Positions 1 to 12,400 of a stretch of DNA of 64,000 nucleotides are shown here, in pieces. This DNA comes from Hydractinia symbiolongicarpus. Its lineage: Eukaryota > Cnidaria > Hydrozoa > Anthoathecata > Hydractiniidae. The position numbers and the translations under genes were made by a program. The stretch spans positions 18,886,501-18,950,500 of the forward strand of contig NC_079886.1 in assembly GCF_029227915.1 (NCBI RefSeq), given 5' to 3'. Each line of letters opens with the position of its first letter. Position 1 is the stretch's first letter. Under the pieces are notes generated by a model. That model was given only the letters and a program-made list of their open reading frames with translations, made no database searches and was not told the origin of the DNA.

Positions 1-1810
1 AAAAAAGGTCCCATTCCACCCGTTTTGGAACAGAAGACTCTCATTTTGGAACGAATAGCTGTATATACACCTGTTTAGAAGTATGTCCTCCTGTATAAGT
101 AACAGTAAAAAATCCCTTGAAACATCTATTGCTACTTCCCTAGTTCTATTCAGTTTTAGTTTACCCCTCCTTTGTTTACCATTTCTGTTGGTTGATATCG
201 GTTACTTTAATGTGGAACTTAGTAAGGAAGCATATTTTCTTGGTTGATTTATTTTAATGAATTAGCTCTAAGGATTTTTCACAAGAACAGAATTTTGTGA
301 ATTTGTCGAAAATTTGTAAAAACCACAAAAATTGCTTCTCCTAAAGTTACAGTATGGTTTTGCCAAGTCTACTCTGTCAAAAAACATCGATGTGGTCACA
401 AAACGCAATATTTCAAGAGCATGTATCATTTAGGATTTGCAGGTTAAGTGTGTCCACTACATAATAATGATTTTATAATTTTGTATCTATGTATATTTAT
501 ATATTCTGAAATTACAGTATCCTATTATTATGGTGGTGTGTGTGTTTATAGAACTTTGGGTTTAAAAGGTATGAATATACAAAAAATTATTTGTTAAAAG
601 GCATTGACCATACACTCAAATTCCAAACATACCAACCAGCGCCAAAAACGTCAATTTTGTGAACTGCAAAACTTAACATTCACTAATATAGCTATCCGTA
701 AAAACTAGTCTGTGGCCTGTGGATATAATCCATGGGTTCAACTATCCTTTATTTACCCCATTTCGTGTGTCTTGCTACTGTGGTTATTATTTTGCATGAC
801 AGACAGACGTATACAGTTATTATAATATACATAATGGATTATATTAATATCTGAATGGTTAAGTTCATTCACAGTCATGTTTCCAAAGTGCTGGCTGCTA
901 GCTCGCTAGTCTCCAAACAATAACAAAAATTTGAAAGAAATGAAATATGCAACTAGCTAAAGGAAATATATAGCTGAAAATTGCTGTCAGGTTTTATTTT
1001 AGATTTTCATTTTTTCTCAAACAGCTCTTAGAAGTTAAATTGTCACGAAAGAAATGTCAAATTTAAAAAAATCACCCACAAACAACAAATTGCTGTTTCT
1101 TATAGGATATAACTGGGTTACCCCTTTTTCCCCTTTGCCCCCCACAGGCCTAACGCCTTTTTCTTAAAAAGAGTAAACAAAGCACAATAAAAGTTATCTA
1201 TAGCTAGATAGCTAGCTATTTTGAAGAACTGGCAGAGCCCAGAGCAGACTCAGTGAAAGGTTTTGGACAAAACAAACCTGGTCCAGATAAACAGCAAAAA
1301 CGAGCTTAACATTTGCATTTTGTGAGCCAAGCCAACGTTTTAGCTAGATAGCTGGCATTTAGGCATACCTAGACTATTGGCATTTTTAGCCGTGTTAGCT
1401 GGCTAAGCTAAAGCTTAGCAAGGTAAGAGATACCCTTCCTTATAGCTACCTAGCTATAGTCAGCAAGCTAGTTATAGTTACCTAGCTATGTGTCCAGCCA
1501 TACAATCCAATCATGACACATTTTTGTGGTCGTAGCTAGCTAGCTAGCTATAAATCAAAAGTACATTACTGGATGATTTCCGTTGCTAGCTAGCTAGCTG
1601 GCTAACTTGTCAGCCAAGGAATACTCGTTGTGAAGAAGCAAATTAGCGACTTTTTGTAAATAGACAATGTCAACTTTGCTTTTTATACCCGTCCCCCAGC
1701 AACAGAAATTCACAAGGAATTGTGCAAAAAATAATTTTACTGTTTTAACGCTAAAACATACACAATACTTACATTTTTTCTAACTTTTGCTAGCTTGCAG
1801 AATTTGCTTT
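1..1810. other. Intergenic, no gene seen; TAGC simple repeats and a dispersed repeat
   Basis: No coding exon is supported here. From about 1195 to 1620 the sequence is dense in GCTAGC/TAGC tetranucleotide runs (for example near 1533-1550 and 1585-1600), a palindromic simple repeat. About 700-850 carries a dispersed repeat with a TTTATTTACC core, a CATGACAGACAGAC segment and an ATTATAATATA tail; relatives lie at about 12490-12600 and 56940-57060. Confidence 0.6.
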
Positions 1811-1812
1811 GC

Positions 1813-1817
1813 AAAAA
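1813..1817 (-). terminator. Pol III T-run terminator of tRNA-Asp
   Basis: Five consecutive T on the minus strand, starting five bases past the tRNA 3' end, the usual RNA polymerase III stop. Confidence 0.7.
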
Positions 1818-1822
1818 TATTC

Positions 1823-1894
1823 CTCCCCGGCGGGGAATCGAACCCCGGTCTCCCGCGTGACAGGCGGGGATACTTACCACTATACTACCGAGGA
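1823..1894 (-). tRNA. tRNA-Asp (anticodon GUC)
   Basis: Read on the minus strand, 72 nt fold as a standard tRNA: acceptor stem TCCTCGG pairing with the 3' CCGGGGAG side, D-loop A-box-like TAGTATAGTGGTAAGTA, anticodon loop CCTGTCACG with anticodon GTC, and T-arm GGTTCGATTCC. The sequence closely follows the conserved metazoan tRNA-Asp. There is no intron. A minus-strand T5 run (complement of 1813-1817) a few bases past the 3' end is a fitting RNA polymerase III terminator. Internal A and B boxes are present, so the gene looks functional. Confidence 0.96.
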
Positions 1895-2670
1895 CAGATT
1901 ACATGTGCTGTTAGTAGTATATTATAACTATTCTTATTTAGAGAGTTTTGAGGTGAAAATTGGAAAAGGTAACCGGGTATTCTAGTGGCGAATTAATGTG
2001 TCTCCAGTCTCCGCAACCATGGCCTCACATATTAAATGCCCTTTAAAATAAACGCCTATTTCAGTCTCCCGCCTTTGCGCCCCTGGTTACTACGGCGTGC
2101 AACTTAGAATGTTTTTACTTGGATTCATAAAATAGGAAAATATATGATCATATTGACGATGAGAATTTTTGGTATTGTAAAAACTAGCCCGGCGGTAGGA
2201 CCTCTCTTTGCAACACACTAGAACTTCCTTTGTCTCCTACGAAGCCGTTCCGTCCGAATACCAAAGGCGTAGATGAGCCTTGGGGACGTTGTTGAGCCAA
2301 TTCTCATCCCTGATTAGTAAGCTCACTGGTTTAGAAGTAATTCAATATTCCAACAAGTGTTTATAAGAAAGCAACAGTAGGCCTCCAGAATGTTAAAAGT
2401 CATGCAAATATAAATTAACCATATTGATCATACTACTGAATTTACATTTAGGTTGATTTTTCGTCTCGTCAGTAAATTTTTATCTCGGAACACCACACAA
2501 AAGTGTGGTTTCACAAAAAACGAGTATTAAGATATTTTGGAATCGTTTATTCTGTTCTCAAAGCTTCATCTAAGAGGTTTGGTGACAACGATAGGGATCC
2601 TTAACTTATTATTTGTATTTACTTTATGCTTTTTTAGTTTGTTTGTTTGCTTGATGTTTCATTGCAGGTA

Positions 2671-2859
2671 AGCGTTCACATATTCCGTAATCAAGTAGAG
2701 GGGAGGGGGGGGGGGGGAGGGATAATCGAAATTGCTTACGCTTGATTATGGGGGAGGGGGAGGGGTAAAGTGGTTTGATGACATAAGCAAATACAAAAAA
2801 TTAACAGCATGGGGGAGTAGAAATTAGGCAAAAAATTGAATACGTAATATGCGAACGCT
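2671..2859. mobile_element. Short inverted-repeat element (MITE-like)
   Basis: The left end AGCGTTCACATATTCCGTA is an imperfect inverted copy of the right end, which reads AGCGTTCGCATATTACGTA on the minus strand. The interior is G-rich and noncoding (a G13-class run near 2707). At 189 bp with no ORF it fits a non-autonomous DNA element. I could not identify target duplications or a superfamily. Confidence 0.6.
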
Positions 2860-3555
2860 CCCTATGCATATGGCTACACATAACTTGGAGCTGATGCTAG
2901 TAAAAAAATAATTTTCGATTTCTTATTTATATTTGTATATAAACATTCTACATTCTAGTCAAAAGAATATCAAATTAAAAAAAAAACACGAAAAAAACAA
3001 CTCGTGTTATAAAAATAGAAAATGAAATTCAGAAAAAAATTAATCACAAAAAAGGGTAAACAATTCTTTATAAAAATTAAAAATAAATAATATAAACGGA
3101 AGAAAAAACAGAAGAGAGATTTTCTTTCAAAAGTTAAAAGTCTTTTTAAACATTGACAAAGTATTTTTACTGTTCTTTAACTGTATCACAGGTAGAAAAA
3201 TTATGAAAATCTCAGCAGTCGAGCCACATACATTAACACGACGAAATATAATATTGTAAACATTAGCAAGCAGGATTACGCCATATCTACCAAATTGTCA
3301 AAGATTGATTCATTATAGGGAAAATCAGTACTATTCAAAACTTTAACTTCAGTAATTTTTTAGATTTAGAACACAATATTTCGACATGCAACTTTCATGC
3401 ATATTTTTTTAAAAAATTAATTTTCTTTTAAAATTAAGAAACTTAATTAAGATAACTTCCGAACCATCCTTTTGTTGCATTTACTGAAGAAACGCGAGGT
3501 TATTCATAACCAACTCAAGTAACTCTCTTTAGAAACGGTCTGCAGTTAAGAGCGA

Positions 3556-3636
3556 ACTCTTGCGGTGATCTTTTGTATTGCACATGTTGACATTCGGGAT
3601 ATTCATATCCCGGGCAATACTGATCACGAAAGAGTA
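3556..3636. other. Long imperfect hairpin, possible structured RNA
   Basis: Several nested stems are visible: ACTCTT with AAGAGT, GTGATC with GATCAC, GTATTGC with GCAATAC, and CGGGATAT with ATATCCCG closing the loop. Together they make a hairpin of about 80 nt with small internal loops. It lies just beyond the candidate MYO10 poly(A) signals. It could be a pre-miRNA-like foldback, a structured ncRNA or a tiny inverted-repeat element; the sequence alone does not decide. Confidence 0.45.
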
Positions 3637-4110
3637 GAGTTTTTCTCTCGATTTTTCCCCGAAGGGGTACCAAAGGTTAGGCTGGCCTGAAATAGTTTAT
3701 TTGTGACTTAAACAAAACGGAATGTTCCGCTAACGTTCCTGCCATGTCTATTTTATTTAGAAGTAATATATTCCAATAAAAATTTCTGGTCCTAGATTTT
3801 AATCAATAAATATATATCAAACATTAGCTGTAAAAATAAACAGATGAGTAAAAGAAACCTCACTTCAATATACGAACTAAAATGAAACACTGGAGCGCCA
3901 AATTAAAAAACTCACCAGTGTCTCAAAGTAGGTCAGGTTAAAATACTTGCACCCACATTCAGTAAGTGTACATTAAAAATTACAAATCACCGATACATTC
4001 ATTTTTATACAAAGAGTAAAAATATTATTTTTATGAAAACACGTACATCGTCACAAAAATACTCTACACAGACAAACACCAGTGAAAACGTACCATTCAC
4101 CATATCAAAC

Positions 4111-7100
4111 TCACATGAGAGAATCACTACTTGTATTGCTGCTCTGAGAATCCGGTGATAACATTGGCTCTGGTGACGTTAAATTATCGTCGTCGCCGAT
4201 TAACTGAAGCGACTGCCGTAAAGCTGCACTTTTGCGACGGGCGCTTTTTACGATTTCATTAATATAAGCTTTCATTAATTTTGCTATTTCGACCACCTAC
4301 AAAAAGAAAAAAAGTGTTAGGATCTTGTAAAAGCATACAACGGCGGCTATTTTAAATTTGTTCCCAAAGCATCAGGCAACATGAGATCAGGAAACATCAA
4401 GCACAATACTATATATTTTCTGTTAATAAATACTTTCTTCAACTACGAACAGTATTTTATTATTGTGTCCTAACAACGAAACAAAAGCAATTTCCGTACC
4501 TTCTCTGTCTCGAAAGTTATTGGACTCCTCCCTTGAACAACAATTCGATAAACGTTCGGCTGCGGTGCACCAAACGATAATATACTGAAACAATGAAAAG
4601 AAAAAACATACTGGTTAAGTGAAGAACGCAAGAAATAGTAAACGTTTTAGGTTAATAATGCTGAAAATTTATCATGCAGAAAATGGTAACTACACTACAA
4701 CAACAACATTTTGTACAACAACAAAATAAACTTACTCTTCGTAATTATACGTTGCTATGGGACGTGTTTCATCACGCCTGTATATAGCAACATTATTGAA
4801 GCTAACACCGAGCGATAATTCTGGTATCATTGTTGGATCTTTTGACTAAAAAAAAAAAGAAAATATTAAACTGCATGATTAGAGAAAATTTATTATAAAT
4901 GTAATGAAATAAAGATGAAAGCTTAACAATATTTCTAAAAATAGTAAATAAAAAGTATGATGACCTGATGCATGACTTTTAGGGAGGCTATGTATCTTCA
5001 TCATTCTCAGAGAATTGAAATTTCTTTCTAGCTAATTTAACAGTTAGCAAGGAGATCGATGTAAAAACTGTTTTTCATGAAAATAAATTATGCAATCGAA
5101 GACTATCGATAAATAAATAAATAAATAAAACTTAGGAAATTGCATGTTTTATTTAGTCTCGGGTAATTATTTTAGAAGATTTGTCCAACTGGCGAACAAA
5201 ATTATTTATTCTTTTTTACAATTTAACTAATTTTTGACGTTCTTCTGCAAAAATTAATATTCGTAAAATGGTCTAAAAACCATCTTCAATGAGAGGTAAC
5301 CCGCGAATTGATTTTTTTGACCTGCAAAAATTAAATACCGACAAAACTCGCAGTAATAATACCGCATATTCCTCCAACCATCATTCAAAATGTTTAATTA
5401 AGTTCCCTAATTACGCTGCAATAAAAAACTAGATATTATCTTTTATAGGGAGGTTGTTTCAAGCTATGATATTTATTACTCACAGTAACGTTAAACATAG
5501 TGGAACCAAAACCGTGCCAGTTTTTTACAATAGACATATATTCAACCTGTGCATCGTCTGGTGGCGTTCCCTGTAACAAAACAAGAATAAAATAAATATA
5601 AAGTAATATATAAAGACCAGGTGACGTTTCAAAAGAGAATTTGTGATTGCATCACTATAATCTTCCCATTTTTTTTTTAGGTTTATATATGTGTGATACC
5701 ACGAATATTGAAAGTAAGATAGGTGAAAAACTTTAAACGGAATATTTCTGCTTTTTTAAAAAAAGTTTTTTGTATACTTTAGGCATAAAAGTTCGGGTCT
5801 TCAAGGGTTAAGAGAGATGATTGTAAAAATTGACAAGATGTCAACATCATACCTGCAACTCCTTCCACTTCGACATGACATTACTTTTGATAGCTGAAAG
5901 CTCCTCTTCAACATCGTATTTTGGTTGCTCCGACATTTCTTCCTCCGCTACACAAAACAAACAAAATACGAAACTCAATATTTATTTTTCAAATCCCTGA
6001 CTTTTAGTCGCTTGCAGGCCGTTTCTTAGTGTCCCTAATCTATCTGATCGAAATGGCTACGCGCTGCTTTATTTCAGCACCTCCCGGAGAGTGATTCATT
6101 ATGTTGCCGGAATTTTTGCACATTCTAACGAACAGTGACACATTAGTTTACTTTTTCATTCCCTCCAAATTTTATAATATGTACGCCAAAATAGAAATAC
6201 TAGTTACAAAACGCAGTTGCGCACATACATACCTTTAAACGGCGATATAGCCTTCCTTATCGTTCCCTATAAAGTTAAAAAAAAAGTCGTAGATATACAG
6301 CTGCGATACGTGTGGTGCTTAAAATTATCAATAAACATTCGTATCTTGTATGATCAATTTTAGCCAACCGGATTAGATACAAAGGAAGTAGCACTTTCCT
6401 TTAAAAACCTGATGAAATCTATGATGAAACTGCAGAGTGAACAAGTTTATTGCTGTTAAAAAGTTGCGTTCGTATTGAAACTTCGCAAATTAATATGCGA
6501 GCTTACTTCAAACTAAAGAGAACATTACAACTAACAGAGCCATGACCAAAAAAATTACAGGAGCTGAAATAAGTACAGTGCCGCCCTTTTAAAATTTGCT
6601 ATTCATATCAACCCTGATAACTATTTATAAATTTATGCACACATTATGATGTTGTGCGATTTCTAATTAATCGTTACAACATAATTTATCCAATATGATA
6701 TAAACCAGCCGTTTCGACAGGAAGTTCTACGGCGTATTACTGATTTATTACAGTCCTATACGGGACGGGAAAAGAAAAATATGAATGTAAAAAATGAGTT
6801 CAAGTTTGTAAACACTGATCTTATGAAACCTAAATGAAATGTAAAAATCAATAAAAACAATTTTTTATTTATTTCGTTTTTTAAAATAAATTTTAGCCTG
6901 TTGAAACTCCTTGTAAGCAAATACAAATCTAGCTTCATAAAGTTTCAGATCACATAAAAATAAATAACAAACAACCGTTGTAGCTTGGTGAAACTTGGTA
7001 CCCTTCCGCGCTTCACTAATCTCGATAGTAAAAACAGCGACAAAAAAGAAGTTCATTTTAAAGTTCTACCGGCTAAAGCCGTAGAACAATAATTCAAAAA

Positions 7101-8431
7101 GAGGTTCTTACAAAATTGAATAAAAAAAATAATAAAATTAAATCCTCATTTTTAAGCACATTATTTCACAACATATGTAGCGTCTTTGATGTGACGGTCA
7201 TGATGTGACGGTCAAGATTTGACAGTAGCTATTGCGCTTATAACTTCTGAGTTCCAGCTTGACAAGGTTTACCACGGAAAAGATCTTTCCAGTAAAAAAA
7301 AAGTGAAAAAATTCTTACTACTCACCCTTATGGTACCATAATCTTTCTTCGGCGCCGGCTTATTTTCTTGCGCTGCTTTCTTTCTTATTTTTGCAACAGG
7401 GAAGACCGTGCGTATTTCTTTGTCACTAGAAGAAATAATTTTGCCGTTACAACAAAGACACTTGTTGTTTCCATGTCACTATGGAAACAAACTTACATCC
7501 AAGTTCCAACTATGTAATCTCCTTCGTTGTATTGCAATCGGAGAGCAGCCAGCTTACATAGAGTTAACTCTGGTAGAAGATATCTGCCGCGGAGAACATT
7601 CTCGCAAGTCTACGAAATAAGAAAATACTATCTTGTACTGCCAGAAACATTATCGTTTTACATTTCACTAAAATAAGTTTTTAATACTATGATCAACCTG
7701 ACAAACAACAACAAAGGCAACAACGACGACAGCAACAACAAAAACAACAACAAAAACAACAACAACATTATCAGTCTTTCTCACTGGGAACCTTTCTGGT
7801 GTATTGCTTATGTTCAAAGCGAAAACATAATGGCGGAACTTTGTTGCGAAAACATATTACGGGCCAGCTTAAAAATGCCAAGGTATTGGAAAGTAGATAA
7901 TAATAAGAAAAACATAATGAAAAGAATAACATAATTAGAAAATAACAAAATTATAAGAATAATATGCAATAGCTGTCACACAATGTGGAAAAAAATCGGA
8001 AATATTGAGTTTTTTTATGTTTCACGAGACCTTAGGTGAGTGAGTGAAACATACGAGAATTGAAAAATGAAAAAAAATAACGATAATTTTCGAGAACATT
8101 GCGATAACTTGTTATCATATAAATTGAGCGTAAATTACAGGTATACTCGGTAGATCATGGTTCAATCTTAGTCATGGTTCAATAGCGATGAAAGTTATTG
8201 CAAGATAGAAAATAAAAAATATAGCATGTAGATTAGCTAATCGACACAAACTCAACCATTAGATGAATAGCATTTTGCAAAAAGATTATACCTGTTCAAA
8301 TAAAAAGTTTCCAGCGATGGAATCTTCAGACACGCGTTCAGGGTGTAAAAAGCAAAATATTTTGAAGAAGAGTTGCCATTTGTGTCGCTTGGTTTTGTTA
8401 ACATCTATTGCTTTATACCTAAACATGAAAA

Positions 8432-8502
<71 letters not shown>

Positions 8503-9417
8503 AAAAAACAAGTCGATTCCAACACAAATACAAGCAACTGTACTTAGATTGATAAGCATTTTTAGTATAAACAAAATTTACGACACAAAATGGAACTAAC
8601 ATGGGTGACACAATTTATAATTTTTTTTCCAAGGTTTTCATGCTCTTAAATTTTTATTTCATTTTCTGCTAAGCAATCATTAATGAACTTAATCCATCAA
8701 ATTCAACTCAAGTAGAGGGTCAAAAGTTGGTTCCTTGTAAAAACAATACGTCTACGTATGTACCCAAAAATTTAATTAGGGCGACCTGACAACGATAACA
8801 GAACACGCCCGTTTATTGCTAAGATCAGTTTTTTCTAGCCAGAATGTAATTCTAAAACTTGAGCCTCGATTGGGGGCTGAAAAAGAGACCCAGTTGGTTT
8901 ATGTTGAGCACCGTTGAGTAATCCAACTTATTCACTTTCAAAACATTGGGCAAGTGTCATGACAACATAGCCTGCAGGAGTTAAGACGGTGCGACTATGG
9001 GGCAGTTTTTGGCCAATCATTTCTGTTCCCTATCGTATAAGATTTATGTATTGCAATTACTTGAAGTACCTTTCAAATTTGGCTAATACATCCGTAATTA
9101 TCTGTCTATCTTCTATACTCTTCTCATTGCTCGGCCCACACCTCTCGAAGAGTGCGAAGATAAGGTTGGTTTGTTTAATCTTCATCCCTTTACATAAAGT
9201 TTTCACAACCTCGCCACTTGTTGTAGAAGAGTCAATTGTGATCTGACAGGACCCTCCTCCGTAGCAATAAACGGTAGCAGTGATTTTTCTGCGACCTAAT
9301 AATGTGATGATTTCCTCCCTGGATGGAGGGAACTCTCTCACGCGTGTTCTCTTTAACGCATCCAAAGCGAAATCACCGAACTTCGATATTTCTGTATCTG
9401 GACATTGATCACGCAGT
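4111..9417 (-). CDS. MYO10: MYO10 FERM domain and C-terminus (exons 49-58)
   Basis: Exons 9417-9070, 8418-8292, 7609-7497, 7425-7326, 6266-6233, 5947-5853, 5570-5484, 4845-4736, 4584-4500, 4296-4111; residues about 1620-2047. F1 lobe in exon 49 ([17 protein letters not shown]), F2 in exons 50-52 ([15 protein letters not shown]), F3 in exons 54-58 ([50 protein letters not shown]). The tail is Ser-rich and ends SSDSLM before TGA. The introns between exons 51/52 (71 nt) and 46/47 are short. Exon 50's acceptor directly follows a (TTTA)n tract. Confidence 0.93.
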
Positions 9418-12400
9418 CTAAATATAAAATGACATCGTCACATCATTCTGCTTCGTCAGCACTTTGTTAACACAAATCTAAATTTAACAATCTAGTGTTG
9501 CATACCTCTTTAGATGAAATCTTAAAAATCTGAGTATTTTTCTTGATGGTAGGAATGTACAGCACATGCAAACTAAAACCTGAAAGGTAAGAAAATAAAT
9601 GTCAGTTTTTGTGGTTTCCATTTTCGTAAATAGAACATTTTCCTATTCTTTTAACGCTAAATATCGAGTTTATATCAGAGTAGTCAAGGGTAACACTTAT
9701 TATAGTTCAAAGAGGATCAAATCTCCATTAACTAGTGTCTTTTGTGAAAAATGTCTCACTTATTGTAAAATTTGTCGAGAAGCCAAAAAAAAAAGAAAGA
9801 AAAATGACGTCAGAAAGGGCATATCTAACCTGCATGTGTCTTAGTCCTGATAAACTGTTCGGGTCTTCCAAACCAGTCGTCTGTTTAATAAGTTGGCAAT
9901 AAATCTGAAAAAAAAGTGAGATAATACAAAGGTCCTGTGTTTAACCATGGTGAATATTTATATCTGAAAACGAGATCCTATAACTTTCCAGCACTTTCTA
10001 GCCAAGTTGACTCCAGTTATCGGACAAAATTACAAAGCCCTTTCTCTCCAACCACAACAACTTTTCACTTTAAACTTTAAATTACATTCTTTTTTCTTCT
10101 CTATTCAATCAATCCTGCACTGTTAAACTAATACCAGACACAATATATTACCTCGTCTCTCAGTTCTTTCATATCGTGACAAGTTTGTAGTATACCCTAA
10201 AAAACATGTTGATATTACCATACACTCTCCAAAAAAGTTTCGTTCAGCTTGGCAGTTGGGTTGCGATAAACAAAATTTGAAAAGTTTTAAGTAAAGAAAA
10301 TAATAAAGTAGGCAGAATTTTCCCTTATTGAACAAAATTTTGGCTAAACCACATTATACTGCTGAAAGTTATCACAGTGCTATAAGTTTAAGATAAAACT
10401 AATCAAAATAAAATAGGAAGTATATACAAGTATTATTGAAGATATTATTTCGGTTTCTCTGTTCAGTATTCATATTACTGTGGGAAATTTATCATTTCTT
10501 AAAGACATGATAAACTTTAAAAATTCCACATTAATACCAGTGCTGATAAGCCTACACTAACAAATGACACTCGATGCTGTTGTTAACCATTATAAGATGC
10601 AGTGGTAAAGAGTTTTGAAGGAAATTTGACATTAGAGAAACTTTAGATGACAACAAACCTGCGTGACTGCAATAGGATCAGCGACATTCTCAAGTTCTTG
10701 AAGTGATATAAATATACGCAACGCCTCTTCATAAAACGTTCCGTAATCCTTGTTCTGAGCACCTTGAAGAAGAAGAAAAAGAAACCGCAGGCTGTCAATA
10801 TAATCTATACGATTTATACCAAATGTATTTTCTAAGTATGAAATCAGCGACTCTGTGGAAATGATGAAATGTGTATCTTTTTTACATATATTGGTGCAGT
10901 AAAACTGGTCAAAGCCAGCGCTCAGCATTAAAAACATTTTGTGGTTCTACAAGTGAATGATAAGTTCACACTAAGATATAAATTCTTCTGTATAGCATAA
11001 ACCTACCCTATGAAGACACACATAACAAAGTTTTCTTAAGTTATTGAACTCCTTACGTTGAGAGAGGGAGTGGCCATAAGGCAGAGGTAATAACGGCATC
11101 TTGATTGGTTGCTTCGTGCAGTTCAGTAGAGGATGGACTCGATATATTCTACCAATGACAGCTTCACTGTTTGCATCCTATACCATAGAAAAATACATTA
11201 TATACATATCCAATAACCGTACTAGGCTGATTTCCACTTAGGCTTTTTGCGCTATAGCAGAAAATGCAGTTCAATGGAAATGAACCTTTAAGTCTACTAG
11301 TACAATTACAAAGTTTCTATGAAGTTATTGCGATACTTCAGTGTATGAATGTGTTAAGTATATGAATGTGTTATGATCTTTTTATAAGCGTTTAATACAC
11401 GAAAACAATTATCGTGCCTGAAAACTTTGAAAAATATGATTTGGTTTGAAATTTAGAAAATAATTTGGTTTTTAAAAAAACTGCCAGCTTAAACCTAATT
11501 GTTTATTTCAGGCCTAACGATTTTTTGTGTCTCTTTTTTTCACGCCCACCCTTCTGATTATAATTCGTTGCATATGCACTCTATTTTACACAAAATTATA
11601 TACCTATTTTGTAAGATTTTCCTAGCAGTATATGACCTTTTCTCAACAGGAACTAAAAGCTTAACACATATCTGTAAATAAACATTATATTTCCCTACCA
11701 TGACGTCGCTGATGAGTTTCTGGTATGGTGTCTCAACTGTTACTTTGTTGTCAATAACCTAAAGTAGGAAATTAGCAATGTTACCAAATTGTTTGTGCCA
11801 ATTTTCCCTTACTACTTATAATACACGTAATTATTTTTAACGCTGAACATTTTTCACATTGATTTGATATCATGAAATACAGCAGCAAGACAGGTCTGAT
11901 AAAAATATCAACTAACGCATCTTAAACCGAAGTAAGCATTATGTGAAGCATTCGGGACAAGGTTTCGATTACTTACTTCTTGTATAGCAGTGTGCCATCT
12001 TACAGCGTCTTCTGATGATGAGGTGATTAAGTTATAAGAACGTTTGCGACCATTTACAACAAACTCCCATTGACCTAAAAATACAAGAAGTTGTACAGAA
12101 AGCTTGATTATAATGGCAAATCATACAGAAATTAAACAAGGACTGAGCAATTAATGTCTTACAGTAAATAAAAAATACAGACTGCATATAAATTGATTTA
12201 TTAGTACAATCAAGTGGATAACAATGTGATCTTGAATTTGATAAACAGTGCATATTAATATTTAGATCCAACAAATAAAATTCGTTAGAATTTTCATAAA
12301 GAGCAAACAATCTTATCCTTTCTGCAGTGTATTATCATAAAAATAAGAAGAGAATTAACTTATCATTATTGGCATGTATATTTTTACCTGTCTCTTTGGC

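Larger units (their letters stand above)
1900..4110. other. Intergenic / 3' flank of MYO10
   Basis: No coding exon seen. It contains the 2671-2859 inverted-repeat element, very AT-rich sequence from 2880 to 3480, and the 3556-3636 hairpin. Two minus-strand AATAAA motifs (complement of 3752-3757 and 3697-3702) lie 350-415 nt past the MYO10 stop and are candidate poly(A) signals for that gene. Confidence 0.5.

Noticed and set aside
2700-2770. G-run as a possible G-quadruplex regulatory element
   Set aside because: It is the interior of a short inverted-repeat element with no nearby gene start; no support for a function.
8286-8611. Overlapping minus-strand ORFs encoding repeated LFIY
   Set aside because: Translation of the (TTTA)n microsatellite; only the part downstream of 8418 is a real exon.
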